From assembly GCA_029983505.1 (NCBI GenBank), contig JASBZK010000007.1, forward strand, positions 1 to 64,000: DNA of 64,000 nucleotides. The letters are read 5' to 3'. Positions 32,425 through 41,800 of this stretch are shown here, one piece after another. The position numbers and the translations under genes were made by a program. This DNA is from Porphyromonas sp. (GTDB lineage: Bacteria; Bacteroidota; Bacteroidia; Bacteroidales; Porphyromonadaceae). Positions within the stretch are counted from its first letter, which is position 1; every line of letters starts with the position of its first letter. The notes beneath the pieces are model-generated. The model was not told where the DNA came from and ran no database searches. It worked only from the letters and a program-made list of their open reading frames with translations.

Positions 32425-34218
32425 ATGTGTAGAAGTAATTCTTTTACCAACAAATGGAGGTTACCCCATTTAGTTGTTAATCTTCTCCTCATTGCAGGGC
32501 TCGGGTTAGGCGGCTGTTCGAAAAAAAGTTCGGACACCGGTTCTCCCGGAGATCCGTATGGGGAGGCAGAAAAGACGGCAGTCGATCTCAGCGGACTGAA
32601 TCCCGGCAAGGGGATGCTTCGTGCGGATGCAGACGTGCCGCCCCCGGAGCCTGTAGACGAGCCGAAGCCCGGCGATCCGGTCACCCCCGCCGTTTTCGAT
32701 AATATGAAAGGGGTCATCATCAGTAGGAGTACCGTCTTCCACGCCGGCATTACCTATAATGAGTACCTGCTCTTCAATCCGATGAGTAACCTCATCTATC
32801 CGGGCAACGTCCTCGTGGGGAACTCGATTTCCAACGGTCGATACCTCCCCGTGGGCGCTCAGAAGGTCGGCGAGATCACTTGGTCTACGCCCGATTTCGC
32901 TCCCGCCGAGCCGGGCTACACCTTCGTAAAGAAGACGGTGGATCCCAATTTCAGCGACTATGCGGCGACTATGCAGGCTTGGAACTCCATCCCAAAGCAG
33001 CCGACAGCCACGACCTCCACGTTCGAGGTGACGGAGGTGAATAGCGTGAACGAGTTCAGCGCCAAGTTCGGCATCGGGTTTGAAGTCGATGCGATTAAAG
33101 CCGGCATATCCCTGAGCGGTAAAGTGGGCGAGCTGAAGACACACATCCTTGTGAAGTTTATCCAAAAAGCCTACTCGGTGTCTATGGACATCCCGCGCCG
33201 TCCGCTTTTGCTCTCTGCCGATGTCCCCTCTATGGACGGAGTGCTTCCGGTCTACATCTCCGATATCTTCTACGGTCGGATCGCGTATGCCCTCATCTCC
33301 ACGAACCACGACTACTGGGAGATCCTCGCCGCCCTACAGCTCGGAGTCCCCGGTTTCTCCCTCGAAATCAGCTCCGGGTATAAGGACATTTTGGACACCT
33401 CCCTCTCGCGGTACGTCGTAATCGGCGGGACTTCCGGCGATCACGGACACTTCGTCTCTGAGGGCTGGGAAGGGTTCAAGAAGGCGATAGCCGCCCCTCT
33501 GCATTCTTACGACGCCGTACCCGTGGCCATGACGCTGAGGTACGCCGACGATAACTCCGTCGCGAGAGTCCTTTTCAGCGGAGAGTATCCCGTCACGGAG
33601 AGCTATTTCGTCAAAGACTGCGACGAGATAACGTTCACGTTCCGTCCCGCGACCGTACAGGCCAAGGCTGCCAACCGCGAAGACCTCTACCTGTGGGGCC
33701 ACACGGTGGTTCGCGTGCCGGCCGAGCTCTCGGGTACCGGAGAGATGAAGGAGTACAGACCCGTATGGCTGCCTATGAGCAAGTATATGAAGCTGAAAAA
33801 AGAGACCGCGGAGCCGTACTACAACCCCGAGGATGCGCAGGTTAAAGTGGTTCGTCCGAAAGGGATGTCGATGAAAGACTTCCTTGAGAGCAGAATCGAA
33901 ATCGACGCACAATTCCACAACACCAACTCCGCCGGAACCATCACGGGTGACGATCTCGGCAGCCGTACTATTTCGGTCAAACTGCAAGATTTGCTCTTCA
34001 ACGCCATCCACGGGGCATACTCGGTGTCCACGCGTAGAAACGCCTACCGGGATTACTCTGCCACGGTTAATTTCGAACTGCTCCACGACGTGAAAGTCCT
34101 TGAAGAGATGCCGCGCTCCGCTGTCGGCGTCAAAGTAAATAACGACGCGGACCTCAAGGCCGCCCCCGCTGATGCCAATCCTTTCGAAGGCGTCCTGTGG
34201 ACGACTAAGTCGAAGTAA
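32425..34218 (+). CDS. CDC-like (thiol-activated cytolysin fold) lipoprotein 1
   Basis: 597 residues from the ATG at 32425; a TTG two codons earlier is also in frame. The lipoprotein signal ends LGLGGC. After an acidic, Pro-rich stretch the protein follows the cholesterol-dependent cytolysin fold: a YPGNVLVGNSI segment, FIQKAYSVSMDIP, PVYISDIFYGRIAYALIST (from about P275), YVVIGGTSG with a double glycine (334-335), and PVAMTLRYADDNSVARVL. These match the order of CDC domains 1-3. The cholesterol-binding undecapeptide is absent, as in Bacteroidetes CDC-like proteins. It probably forms or helps form pores. A homologue of the same length follows after 56 bases. Confidence 0.82.
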   Translation: MCRSNSFTNKWRLPHLVVNLLLIAGLGLGGCSKKSSDTGSPGDPYGEAEKTAVDLSGLNPGKGMLRADADVPPPEPVDEPKPGDPVTPAVFDNMKGVIISRSTVFHAGITYNEYLLFNPMSNLIYPGNVLVGNSISNGRYLPVGAQKVGEITWSTPDFAPAEPGYTFVKKTVDPNFSDYAATMQAWNSIPKQPTATTSTFEVTEVNSVNEFSAKFGIGFEVDAIKAGISLSGKVGELKTHILVKFIQKAYSVSMDIPRRPLLLSADVPSMDGVLPVYISDIFYGRIAYALISTNHDYWEILAALQLGVPGFSLEISSGYKDILDTSLSRYVVIGGTSGDHGHFVSEGWEGFKKAIAAPLHSYDAVPVAMTLRYADDNSVARVLFSGEYPVTESYFVKDCDEITFTFRPATVQAKAANREDLYLWGHTVVRVPAELSGTGEMKEYRPVWLPMSKYMKLKKETAEPYYNPEDAQVKVVRPKGMSMKDFLESRIEIDAQFHNTNSAGTITGDDLGSRTISVKLQDLLFNAIHGAYSVSTRRNAYRDYSATVNFELLHDVKVLEEMPRSAVGVKVNNDADLKAAPADANPFEGVLWTTKSK

Positions 34219-34274
34219 ACCCCTGTAACCATAAGTTTCGGATATCAAACAACCAACCACATAAACTCAGAACC

Positions 34275-35990
34275 ATGAAAACAAACTTCTTATCCTTCGC
34301 TGTGATCTCGGTCTCAGCCCTTCTGTCGTCAGGAGCGCTCTTTACCGCTTGCTCGAAAGAAGCTCCGGAATTGAATGAACCCAATAACAAAACCGAAGTC
34401 GGAAGCCAAGATTTTTCTGCCCTTAACCTCCCCTACGCCGGCGGAATGACCCGTGCCGATGGCGAACCCGGACTCCAGCCGCCCGAAATCCCGCCCCTTA
34501 GTCCCATCGAACCTCCGGTGGACGGTACCGCGGTGATCGAAGCGATCCACAATAACATCAAAGGCGTCATCATCAACCAAAAGAAGGTCTACAACGCAGG
34601 TTTCGCCTTCGATGAAATGAGCATCTTTAACCCCTCCGCCAATCAGGTTTTCCCGGGGAGCGTCTTCGTCGGCAGCTCCATCACCAACGGCAAGTACCTT
34701 AACCTCAGAAGCACGGTGGGAGAAGTAAACTGGACCGCGTCCGGGCTTATCCCCCAAAACGCCGCAGACCAATTCGCCCGAAACGTCATAGACCCTAAGG
34801 CGAGCGACTACAATACGACGCTGCAGGGATGGTTGGGTGCACCCTCCATGCCTCTGGCTACTACGACAACTTTTGAAGTCAACGAAGTCTCTAACTCCAA
34901 AGAACTCGGAATCAAAATCGGTATCGGATTCGACTCCGACGACCTCAAAGCCAAGCTCGACCTGTCCGTAAACCAGGAGAGAATGAAGACCCACGTCCTG
35001 GTGAAAGCCGTCCAAAAAGCCTTCAGCGTCGCTCTCGATGTCCCTGACGCCAAGACGAGCATCCTTAAGACCGCGAAAGTCGAAGATATGGACGGCGTGA
35101 TGCCGGTGTACGTAAGCGAAGTCTTCTACGGACGCCTCGCATACGCCGTGATCTCCTCTAACCACGAATACCACGAAGTGGTGGCTGCCCTGAATCTGAA
35201 CCTGCCCACCGGCACCGAAAAGATCGATCTCAATCTCTCCACCAAGTACAAGGAAATCTTGGACGCCTCAGTGAGCAAGACTTACATCATAGGCGGTTCC
35301 AGCGAAGAGCACGGTCTGGGTCTCTCTAATGGCTGGGAGGGCTTCAAGAAAGCGCTCTCTGCGCCTCTCCTGCCCTACACGGCCAAGCCCGTGGCCTATA
35401 CCCTCAGGTACGTCAATGACAACTCCGTTGCGCGTGTCGTCCTGATGAGTGACTATGTCCTCAACGAAAGTTACTTCATCCCCGATATGACGGAGCTTAA
35501 GGTGACGTTTGATCCTGCGACTGCCCGCGCCAAAGCCGGAAACCGTGCGCCGCTCTTCTTCTACGGGAACGTGAAGATCAAACCGGCCGATGCAGGAGAC
35601 AACGCTTGGGTAACCATCTTTAACCACACCGTAGGTGACTTCATCAAGCTCGAGGACAGTAACACGAATGCCGACATCTCCGCCGATCCCGAAGTCGAAC
35701 TCGTTATCAAGCGTCCTGCCGGGATGAGTATGAAAGACTTCCTTGCCCTGAAAGTGGATGTCTCCGCAGACTTTTATCTGACGAATGCTTCCGGACGCTC
35801 CAGGACGGACGATCTCGGAACCGTGAAAAAGCAGATCACTGTGAAAGACCTCATCTTCAGTGGGCTCAGAGGCGCACTGAATGTCTATTCCCAGAAACTG
35901 TCCACCCAAGAGTACGAAGCCAACATCGTCTTTACCCCCACTCTTGACACCAAGGGTATCACTCAGATTGAAAACGAGTACAGCTACTGA
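34275..35990 (+). CDS. CDC-like (thiol-activated cytolysin fold) lipoprotein 2
   Basis: 571 residues with a lipoprotein signal ending LFTAC. It is a clear paralogue of the upstream gene over its whole length: FPGSVFVGSSITNGKY, VQKAFSVALDVP, PVYVSEVFYGRLAYAVISS (from about P277), YIIGGSSEEHG (double glycine 340-341), NGWEGFKKALSAPLLPY and PVAYTLRYVNDNSVARVVL. The last segment closely resembles the CDC PISYTTSFL-DN-VA strand. No undecapeptide is visible. The pair recalls the two-component CDC-like toxins described from other Bacteroidetes, in which two homologues act together; here the two differ little in length. Target membrane and activity are unknown. Confidence 0.82.
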   Translation: MKTNFLSFAVISVSALLSSGALFTACSKEAPELNEPNNKTEVGSQDFSALNLPYAGGMTRADGEPGLQPPEIPPLSPIEPPVDGTAVIEAIHNNIKGVIINQKKVYNAGFAFDEMSIFNPSANQVFPGSVFVGSSITNGKYLNLRSTVGEVNWTASGLIPQNAADQFARNVIDPKASDYNTTLQGWLGAPSMPLATTTTFEVNEVSNSKELGIKIGIGFDSDDLKAKLDLSVNQERMKTHVLVKAVQKAFSVALDVPDAKTSILKTAKVEDMDGVMPVYVSEVFYGRLAYAVISSNHEYHEVVAALNLNLPTGTEKIDLNLSTKYKEILDASVSKTYIIGGSSEEHGLGLSNGWEGFKKALSAPLLPYTAKPVAYTLRYVNDNSVARVVLMSDYVLNESYFIPDMTELKVTFDPATARAKAGNRAPLFFYGNVKIKPADAGDNAWVTIFNHTVGDFIKLEDSNTNADISADPEVELVIKRPAGMSMKDFLALKVDVSADFYLTNASGRSRTDDLGTVKKQITVKDLIFSGLRGALNVYSQKLSTQEYEANIVFTPTLDTKGITQIENEYSY

Positions 35991-36030
35991 TTGACTGTCC
36001 GTTTCTCGGCTTTTGCCTATATGAAGACAT

Positions 36031-36059
36031 CCTCCGGGGAGGTTTAAGCTCCCCGGAGG
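36031..36059 (+). other. Strong hairpin between CDC-like gene 2 and the C10 protease gene
   Basis: CCTCCGGGGAG (36031-36041) pairs perfectly with CTCCCCGGAGG (36049-36059) around a seven-base loop. No T run follows, so it is not a standard terminator. It may be a transcript-processing or stability element that lowers expression of the protease relative to the cytolysins. Confidence 0.6.
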
Positions 36060-36100
36060 GCGTGTCTCCTTCCAAATAATTCACTAAAGTCCTATCAGTC

Positions 36101-38377
36101 ATGAAACACTCCCCTAAGCTATGGATTTTACTGGTCCTCCTCGCCGGGATCTTCATCTCCGGTCTGGCAGGATGCACCAAGTCTGATGTGCAGGGGCCCG
36201 TCGATCCGGGCAATCCCAAGCTGACCTCCACTGATCCTCATCACCTCTCACCCGCAGAGGCAGGAGAAATCGCCAAAGCCTTTCTTGCAGGCGGAGGATC
36301 CGGCAGTACCCTCCTACGCGGTGCCGCGGGCGATGCGCTCTCGCTTGTTTTCCAAGATCCGGCAAGCACGCCCGCACTTCGGTCGGACGACGGTGCCGGT
36401 AAGGCCGCCCTGCCTGCCTATTACGTGTTTGACGTAGGCGAAAAAGGCTACGTCATCGTTTCCGCGTGGGACAACACCCTCCCCATCCTTGGCTTTTCGG
36501 ACGAAGGTAACTTTATGACCCGTGAGGAGATGGAGAAATATCCCTCCGAGTCCGCCAACGTCCTCAGCTTCCTCGGGGCTTACGCCGAGAGTATCAACGA
36601 GCTCAGCCAAAGCCTCAAAGTCGACGAACCCCTCGTCCAAAGTCGAGAAAAGGCGCTCAAAGGGTCTGTCAGCACCAATCTGACCCGCGCGTACAACAGC
36701 ATCGCACCGCTTCTGGGCAACATCGCGTGGAATCAGTCCCCCTACTACAACGCCTACTGCCCCACCGGTACGCCTGTGGGCTGTGTGGCGACTGCTACCT
36801 GCCAGATTATGAAATACTGGGAGTATCCCGATTACGGCAGAGGGTCGCATCGCTCTACGGTGGATGGTCAGGTGGCCAACTACGAACACGCTCTGAACTG
36901 GCGAAATATGCCTGCCGGTACGCTCCGCACTTGGAATGACGACGTGGCCCGCTTCTGCTATGACGTGGCAGTGGGTCTGAATATGCAGTTCAGCCCGAGC
37001 GGCAGCGGCACTTGGCAGTCCTACGTGCCGGATCTGCTCGTCAGCCACTATTATTACAAAAATACGGCTCAAGACCTCTACCGGAGCAGATACTCCACGG
37101 CTCAGTGGGAAAATATCGTCTACAACGAGCTCGCCAACCGCAGACCGGTGCAGTACGCAGGATCCGGGAACGGAGGCGGACACTCCTTCGTCTGTGACGG
37201 GTATAACGGCGGTTATTTCCACATCAACTGGGGCTGGGGCGGTATGAGCAACGGCTACTTCCTCCTCCACGCACTTGATCCCAATAGCTTGGGCGTAGGC
37301 GGCGGTTCCGGCGGCTTTAATTACGGACAGGACATCATCATCGGCATCCAGCCGGCCACGCAGCCCGATCCGACTCCAGACCCCGACCCCACACCCGATC
37401 CGAACGACCCCTCCGGCTCCGATTACTGCGCCTCTTCGGGTAGGTACGCCAATAGTACCTTTATCAGTAGAGTAGCCATCTCCAATGTGGACCAAAGATC
37501 AGGCTCCGGCGAAGGCGGCTACAACTATTACGACCGTCCCGCCATCAAACTCACGAACGGCAGGACGTATACCCTTACCGTCGTCCCCGGCTCTACCGCA
37601 GGCAATTATCCCGAATACTGGAGAGTCTGGATAGACCTGAATGGAGATAAACAGTTCTCTTCGGGTGAGCTCGCAGCCGAGTTCACCACCACCGAGGCCA
37701 ATAGAGCCGTCTCCAAATCCATCCGGATGCCTTTGAATACGACCACCCGCGAGACCCGTATGCGCGTCTCGATGAAGTGGGGCAGCTATCCCTCGGTGTG
37801 CGAAACGTTCGATCACGGCGAAGTCGAAGATTATGCCGTGCTTTTCGGTAACGCCGATCCCACGCCCGACCCTACTCCCGATCCCGACCCCGTTGACCCG
37901 AATCCCGAACCCAACCCCGTCGTGCCTACTCCGGAGGATATCGACTACCCCGGGTCGTCTTCGGTCGACTCTTTCTGGGGCTTCATCCATACGGTGCAGA
38001 TCGGCTCGATGGAAAACCGCTCGGCTAAGGGGGACAACTACGCCGATTACTCCCGCTCTTCCGACCGCTACATCCGTGCTTCGAGTGGCAAGAGCCTGAC
38101 ATATAAGCTGACCCCGGGCTTCGGAGGCACTCAGATCTACTGGTGCTACTGGAGAGTGTGGATTGACTTCAATAAAAACGGTGTCTTCGAGTCTTCGGAG
38201 ATGAAAGTCAGCAAATACGGCTCTCAGTACGTCAGTGGCTGGTTCTCGCTGCCCTTCACTTTGGACAAAGGCTTCTACAGGGTGCGCGTCTCCATGTGTA
38301 TGAATGACGGCTATCCTTTGCCCGACCGTAATTTCAATTACGGAGAGGTCGAAGACTACTCTCTCTATATTGAGTAA
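36101..38377 (+). CDS. C10-family (streptopain-type) cysteine protease with two GEVED domains
   Basis: 758 residues. The lipoprotein signal ends GLAGC. A propeptide-like region (about 45-195) precedes the C10 catalytic domain with TPVGCVATATCQIMKYW (Cys228) and GGHSFVCDGYNGGYFHINWGWGG (His361). A Pro-Asp-Thr linker (about 423-439) leads to a first GEVED domain ending HGEVEDYAVLFG (about 441-584). A second such linker and a second GEVED domain ending NYGEVEDYSLYIE complete the protein. C10 members include streptopain, interpain and PrtT, which degrade host proteins. No type IX secretion signal is evident, so it is probably surface- or membrane-anchored by lipid. It may form one virulence unit with the two CDC-like genes. 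Confidence 0.93.
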   Translation: MKHSPKLWILLVLLAGIFISGLAGCTKSDVQGPVDPGNPKLTSTDPHHLSPAEAGEIAKAFLAGGGSGSTLLRGAAGDALSLVFQDPASTPALRSDDGAGKAALPAYYVFDVGEKGYVIVSAWDNTLPILGFSDEGNFMTREEMEKYPSESANVLSFLGAYAESINELSQSLKVDEPLVQSREKALKGSVSTNLTRAYNSIAPLLGNIAWNQSPYYNAYCPTGTPVGCVATATCQIMKYWEYPDYGRGSHRSTVDGQVANYEHALNWRNMPAGTLRTWNDDVARFCYDVAVGLNMQFSPSGSGTWQSYVPDLLVSHYYYKNTAQDLYRSRYSTAQWENIVYNELANRRPVQYAGSGNGGGHSFVCDGYNGGYFHINWGWGGMSNGYFLLHALDPNSLGVGGGSGGFNYGQDIIIGIQPATQPDPTPDPDPTPDPNDPSGSDYCASSGRYANSTFISRVAISNVDQRSGSGEGGYNYYDRPAIKLTNGRTYTLTVVPGSTAGNYPEYWRVWIDLNGDKQFSSGELAAEFTTTEANRAVSKSIRMPLNTTTRETRMRVSMKWGSYPSVCETFDHGEVEDYAVLFGNADPTPDPTPDPDPVDPNPEPNPVVPTPEDIDYPGSSSVDSFWGFIHTVQIGSMENRSAKGDNYADYSRSSDRYIRASSGKSLTYKLTPGFGGTQIYWCYWRVWIDFNKNGVFESSEMKVSKYGSQYVSGWFSLPFTLDKGFYRVRVSMCMNDGYPLPDRNFNYGEVEDYSLYIE

Positions 38378-38539
38378 CGCCTAAAAGGAGACTTTGCCTC
38401 ATGAGGTTGTGTATAAAGGTCGAAATGCAAGGCGCTCCGGGCTGAGGGCGACGGGAATGTACTCGGGTACTCTTGCCTATGTCCCGAATGCCGAAACGGG
38501 GCGCAGCAGTTCGGACTTTTGACACACCTCCATCAACCA
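38378..38539 (+). other. Non-coding stretch after the C10 protease gene, partly repeated
   Basis: No gene is visible. TGTGTATAAAGGTCGAAAT (38408-38426) recurs exactly at 14709-14727 beside repeat copy 4. The GC-rich stretch that follows (about 38430-38515) has short dyads such as GTAC-N4-GTAC and may be a structured RNA or the remnant of a mobile repeat. It ends at the 122-bp repeat. Confidence 0.35.
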
Positions 38540-38661
38540 AGACCTGCGCATAGAGGTCTCACCACGTGAGATACGGACCGAGAAGTTTGTCCCGGTCCGT
38601 ATCTCTTTCCTTTTTTGTACAGACCGAGGAAAGTTTCTCGGTCTGTACCGGATCAGCGCCC
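38540..38661. repeat. 122-bp direct repeat, left copy, flanking the SusC/D locus
   Basis: Identical base for base to 46396-46517 and in the same orientation; the bases just outside differ. It contains three dyads: AGACCT/AGGTCT near the left end, a 13-base perfect stem GAGATACGGACCG (38568-38580) with CGGTCCGTATCTC (38593-38605), and a 12-base perfect stem GTACAGACCGAG (38617-38628) with CTCGGTCTGTAC (38637-38648). It belongs to the window-wide repeat family (copy 10). Confidence 0.9.
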
Positions 38662-38723
38662 CCTCCCACCCCGCCCTCACTCTGCTTATGTGTGTTATTA
38701 AAAAAACTAATAAATTAAATCTT

Positions 38724-38802
38724 TTTGTGTGACTGAAAATTTGGCTATATTGCATTCGAAACTGTTAAGTGCCTTATATCGGCACTATTTATTTAAATAA
38801 AT
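38724..38802 (+). promoter_or_regulatory. Promoter and structured leader of the SusC locus
   Basis: TTTG (38724-38727), an 18-base spacer and TATATTG (38746-38752) form a slightly degenerate promoter. The leader of about 62 bases then has AGTGCC (38768-38773) pairing with GGCACT (38781-38786), and next to it a 16-base perfect palindrome ATTTATTTAAATAAAT (38787-38802). Leaders of susC-type genes are often targets of small RNAs or RNA-binding proteins. The remaining bases between 38662 and 38820 are A+T-rich and hold no gene. Confidence 0.55.
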
Positions 38803-38820
38803 CAATTTAATAGCTGGTAA

Positions 38821-41800
38821 ATGAAGAAGATTCAACCACTTATTTTGATGCTGTTCGCGCTAATCGCGCAGACAGGTATATCTTTGGCACAAAGCGGTCT
38901 GATACACGGTAGTGTGGTAGACGAGACCGATTTGGATGTCATAGGTGCCACCGTAAGGTTAAAAAGCGACCAAAAGGTGGGTACCCAAACGGATATGAAC
39001 GGTAAGTTTGCAATAAAAGCAAAGACCGGTGATGTGCTTATCATCTCTTTTGTGGGTTATGTGACCCAAGAGGTTAAAGCCAAGGAGGGGATGCGCATCA
39101 AGCTCGTCCCGGACTCCGAGACCCTGGGAGAAATCGTCGTCGAGACCGGCTACCAGAAGATAGATCGTCGCCTCTTTACCGGCGCGGCGACGGCAGTCAA
39201 AGCCGACGAGGCATTGGTGGACGGAGGTACGGACGTGAGCCGTATGCTCCAAGGTAAGGTGGCAGGAGTACAGGTGCAGAACGTCTCGGGGACGTTTGGC
39301 GCAGCGCCCAAGATCAGGGTTCGTGGTGCGTCTTCCATCTACGGTAATTCAAAGCCGCTGTGGGTCGTCGACGGTGTCGTACTTGAGGACGTGGTCGATG
39401 TAAGCGCAGATGACCTTGCCACAGGTAATGCCAATACGCTTCTTGCCTCGGCTGTGGCCGGGCTTAATGCCAACGATATTGAGTCTTTCCAGATACTGAA
39501 AGACGCCTCCGCCACGGCGCTTTACGGCGCCCGTGCGATGAACGGCGTCGTGGTCATTACGACCAAGAGCGGTCGCAGTGGTCGTACCAACATCGGTTAT
39601 CAGGGTGAGTTCACGCTGCGTGAACGCCCGAGATACTCGGACTACAACGTGCTCAACTCTGCCGAGCAGATGGACATCTTTATGGAGATGTACCAAAAAG
39701 GCTGGCTCAATGACTCCCGCACGGGGACTTCCAGCAACGCAGGAGAGTTCTTCGTGATGAGTAATCTCATCAATCAGTGGAATCCCGAAAAGAAAGCATT
39801 TGGGCTGCCCAATACATTGGAAGCCAAACTGGGATTTTTGGAGCAGGCGGCGAAACGCAATACCGATTGGTTCGGTCTCCTCTTCCGCCCCAGCATCCAG
39901 CAGAATCACTCCATCAGTGTCTCAGGAGGTAATAAAACGACGAGCTTCTACGGCTCTCTCTCCTTTCTGTATGACCCGGGCTGGACAATTGCTGATAAGG
40001 TGCAGAGGTACACGGCCAATTTTAATGTCAGCCACAACTTTACCGAGCAGCTTACGCTCAAACTTTTGACCAATGCCAGCTATCGTGACCAAAAAGCCCC
40101 GGGCTCCCAAAATCAAGGAGTAGACCCGCTGACCGGCGAGTATTCTCGAGGCTTTGATATCAACCCCTTCAGCTACGCTCTGAATACCACCAGGACAATG
40201 CGGGCGTATGAGGATGACGGAGTGACGCCGTTCTTTTATCAAAGAAACTATGCACCCTTTTCCATCCTAAACGAACTGAATGAGAACAACCTCTACATCA
40301 ACCAGCTGGACACGAAGTTTCAGGCTCAGCTTGACTACAAACCGATAAAGCAACTCGAGCTTTCTGCACTTGGAAGTGCACGCTTTGTCAAAACTTCGCA
40401 GGAAAGTCGTGTGACCGAAAAGAGTAACATGACGATGGCCTACCGGGCAGCCCAAAACGCAGTCGTGATCCAAAATAACGGCTACCTCTACAGCGACCCG
40501 GATAACGTGAACTCCTATCCTCAGGTGGTTCTCCCGCTCGGTGGATTCCTCTACACGTCCGATGACGAATTGAGAAGCTACTATATGAGGGCTACGGCAA
40601 ACTACAACGACACCTATGCCGATACCCATATCGTCAACGCTCTTTTGGGGGCAGAAGTAAAGTATGCCGACCGTCACAATAAGTGGTCTGACGGCTACGG
40701 GATCCAGTACTATAAGGGGAACTCGGTATTTACGGACTACAAGCTGATGAAGCAGATCCTCGAGAGAGGAGGTAATTACTACGGTATGGGCAATTCGTAT
40801 GACCGGTTCGTCGCTTTCTTTACCGCACTGTCTTATTCGTACAAAGGTCTTGCGACACTTAACCTGACGGGACGCTATGACGGATCGAACCTTTTGGGTA
40901 AAGCACTCTCTGCCCGCTGGTTGCCTACATGGAACGTCTCCGGATCATGGAATATCAGAGAAACACTCTTCCCTGAGAATAAGACCTTTTCGCACCTCTT
41001 ACTCAGAGGAACTTACGGACTTACCGCGTCAATGGGACCGGCCAGAAACTCTTTGCCGATCTTCTACAACGGTCGTACTTATAGAGGTATCGCCGAAAAC
41101 GACGAAACCTATGCGTATATTTCGGACCTCGAAAATAAAGAGCTGACGTGGGAAAAGCAGTATGAGACGAACGTCGGTCTCGATGTCGGATTCTTGAATA
41201 ACCGCATCAGTTTCAGTGGAGATGTCTACTGGAGAAAAGGGTTCGATCTGATTGGGCGCATCCTGACATCCGCTATCGGCGGTCAGATGTATAAGTTGGG
41301 CAATTACGCCAATATGGACAGTAACGGTTTTGAGTTCTCGCTCAATTCGAAGAACATCAACACCAAAAACTTCGAATGGGATATGAACGTTACTTTCTCC
41401 TACAATAAGAATAAGATCACCAACCTCCAAACCCAGCCGCGCGTCTCCGACCTCGTGAACGAGTACGGCTCTCCCCGAGAAGGCTATCCGGTGCGCTCCA
41501 TTTTTTCTATCCCCTTTGCAGGTCTTAATTCTCACGGCGTGCCCCAGTTCTATCTCGATCCCGAGCATACCGAGAAGACCTATCAGGGCATAGACTTCCA
41601 GAAAAATACAGCCTTGGAATTCCTTAAGTACGAAGGACCCCTCGATCCGACCATCACAGGCGGCATGGAGCAGAGCTTCCGCTATCGTGATTTCAGCTTG
41701 GCCCTCTACTTCACCTATCAGGCAGGTAACGTCATCCGACTTCCGTACGACTTCTACAGCAGCTACTCGGATCAATACGCTATGCCTCGCGAGATGCTGA

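Noticed and set aside
37368..37935. Possible tandem repeat array in the C10 protease gene
   Set aside because: The repeated DNA only encodes the two Pro-Asp-Thr linkers and is not a separate repeat element or CRISPR.
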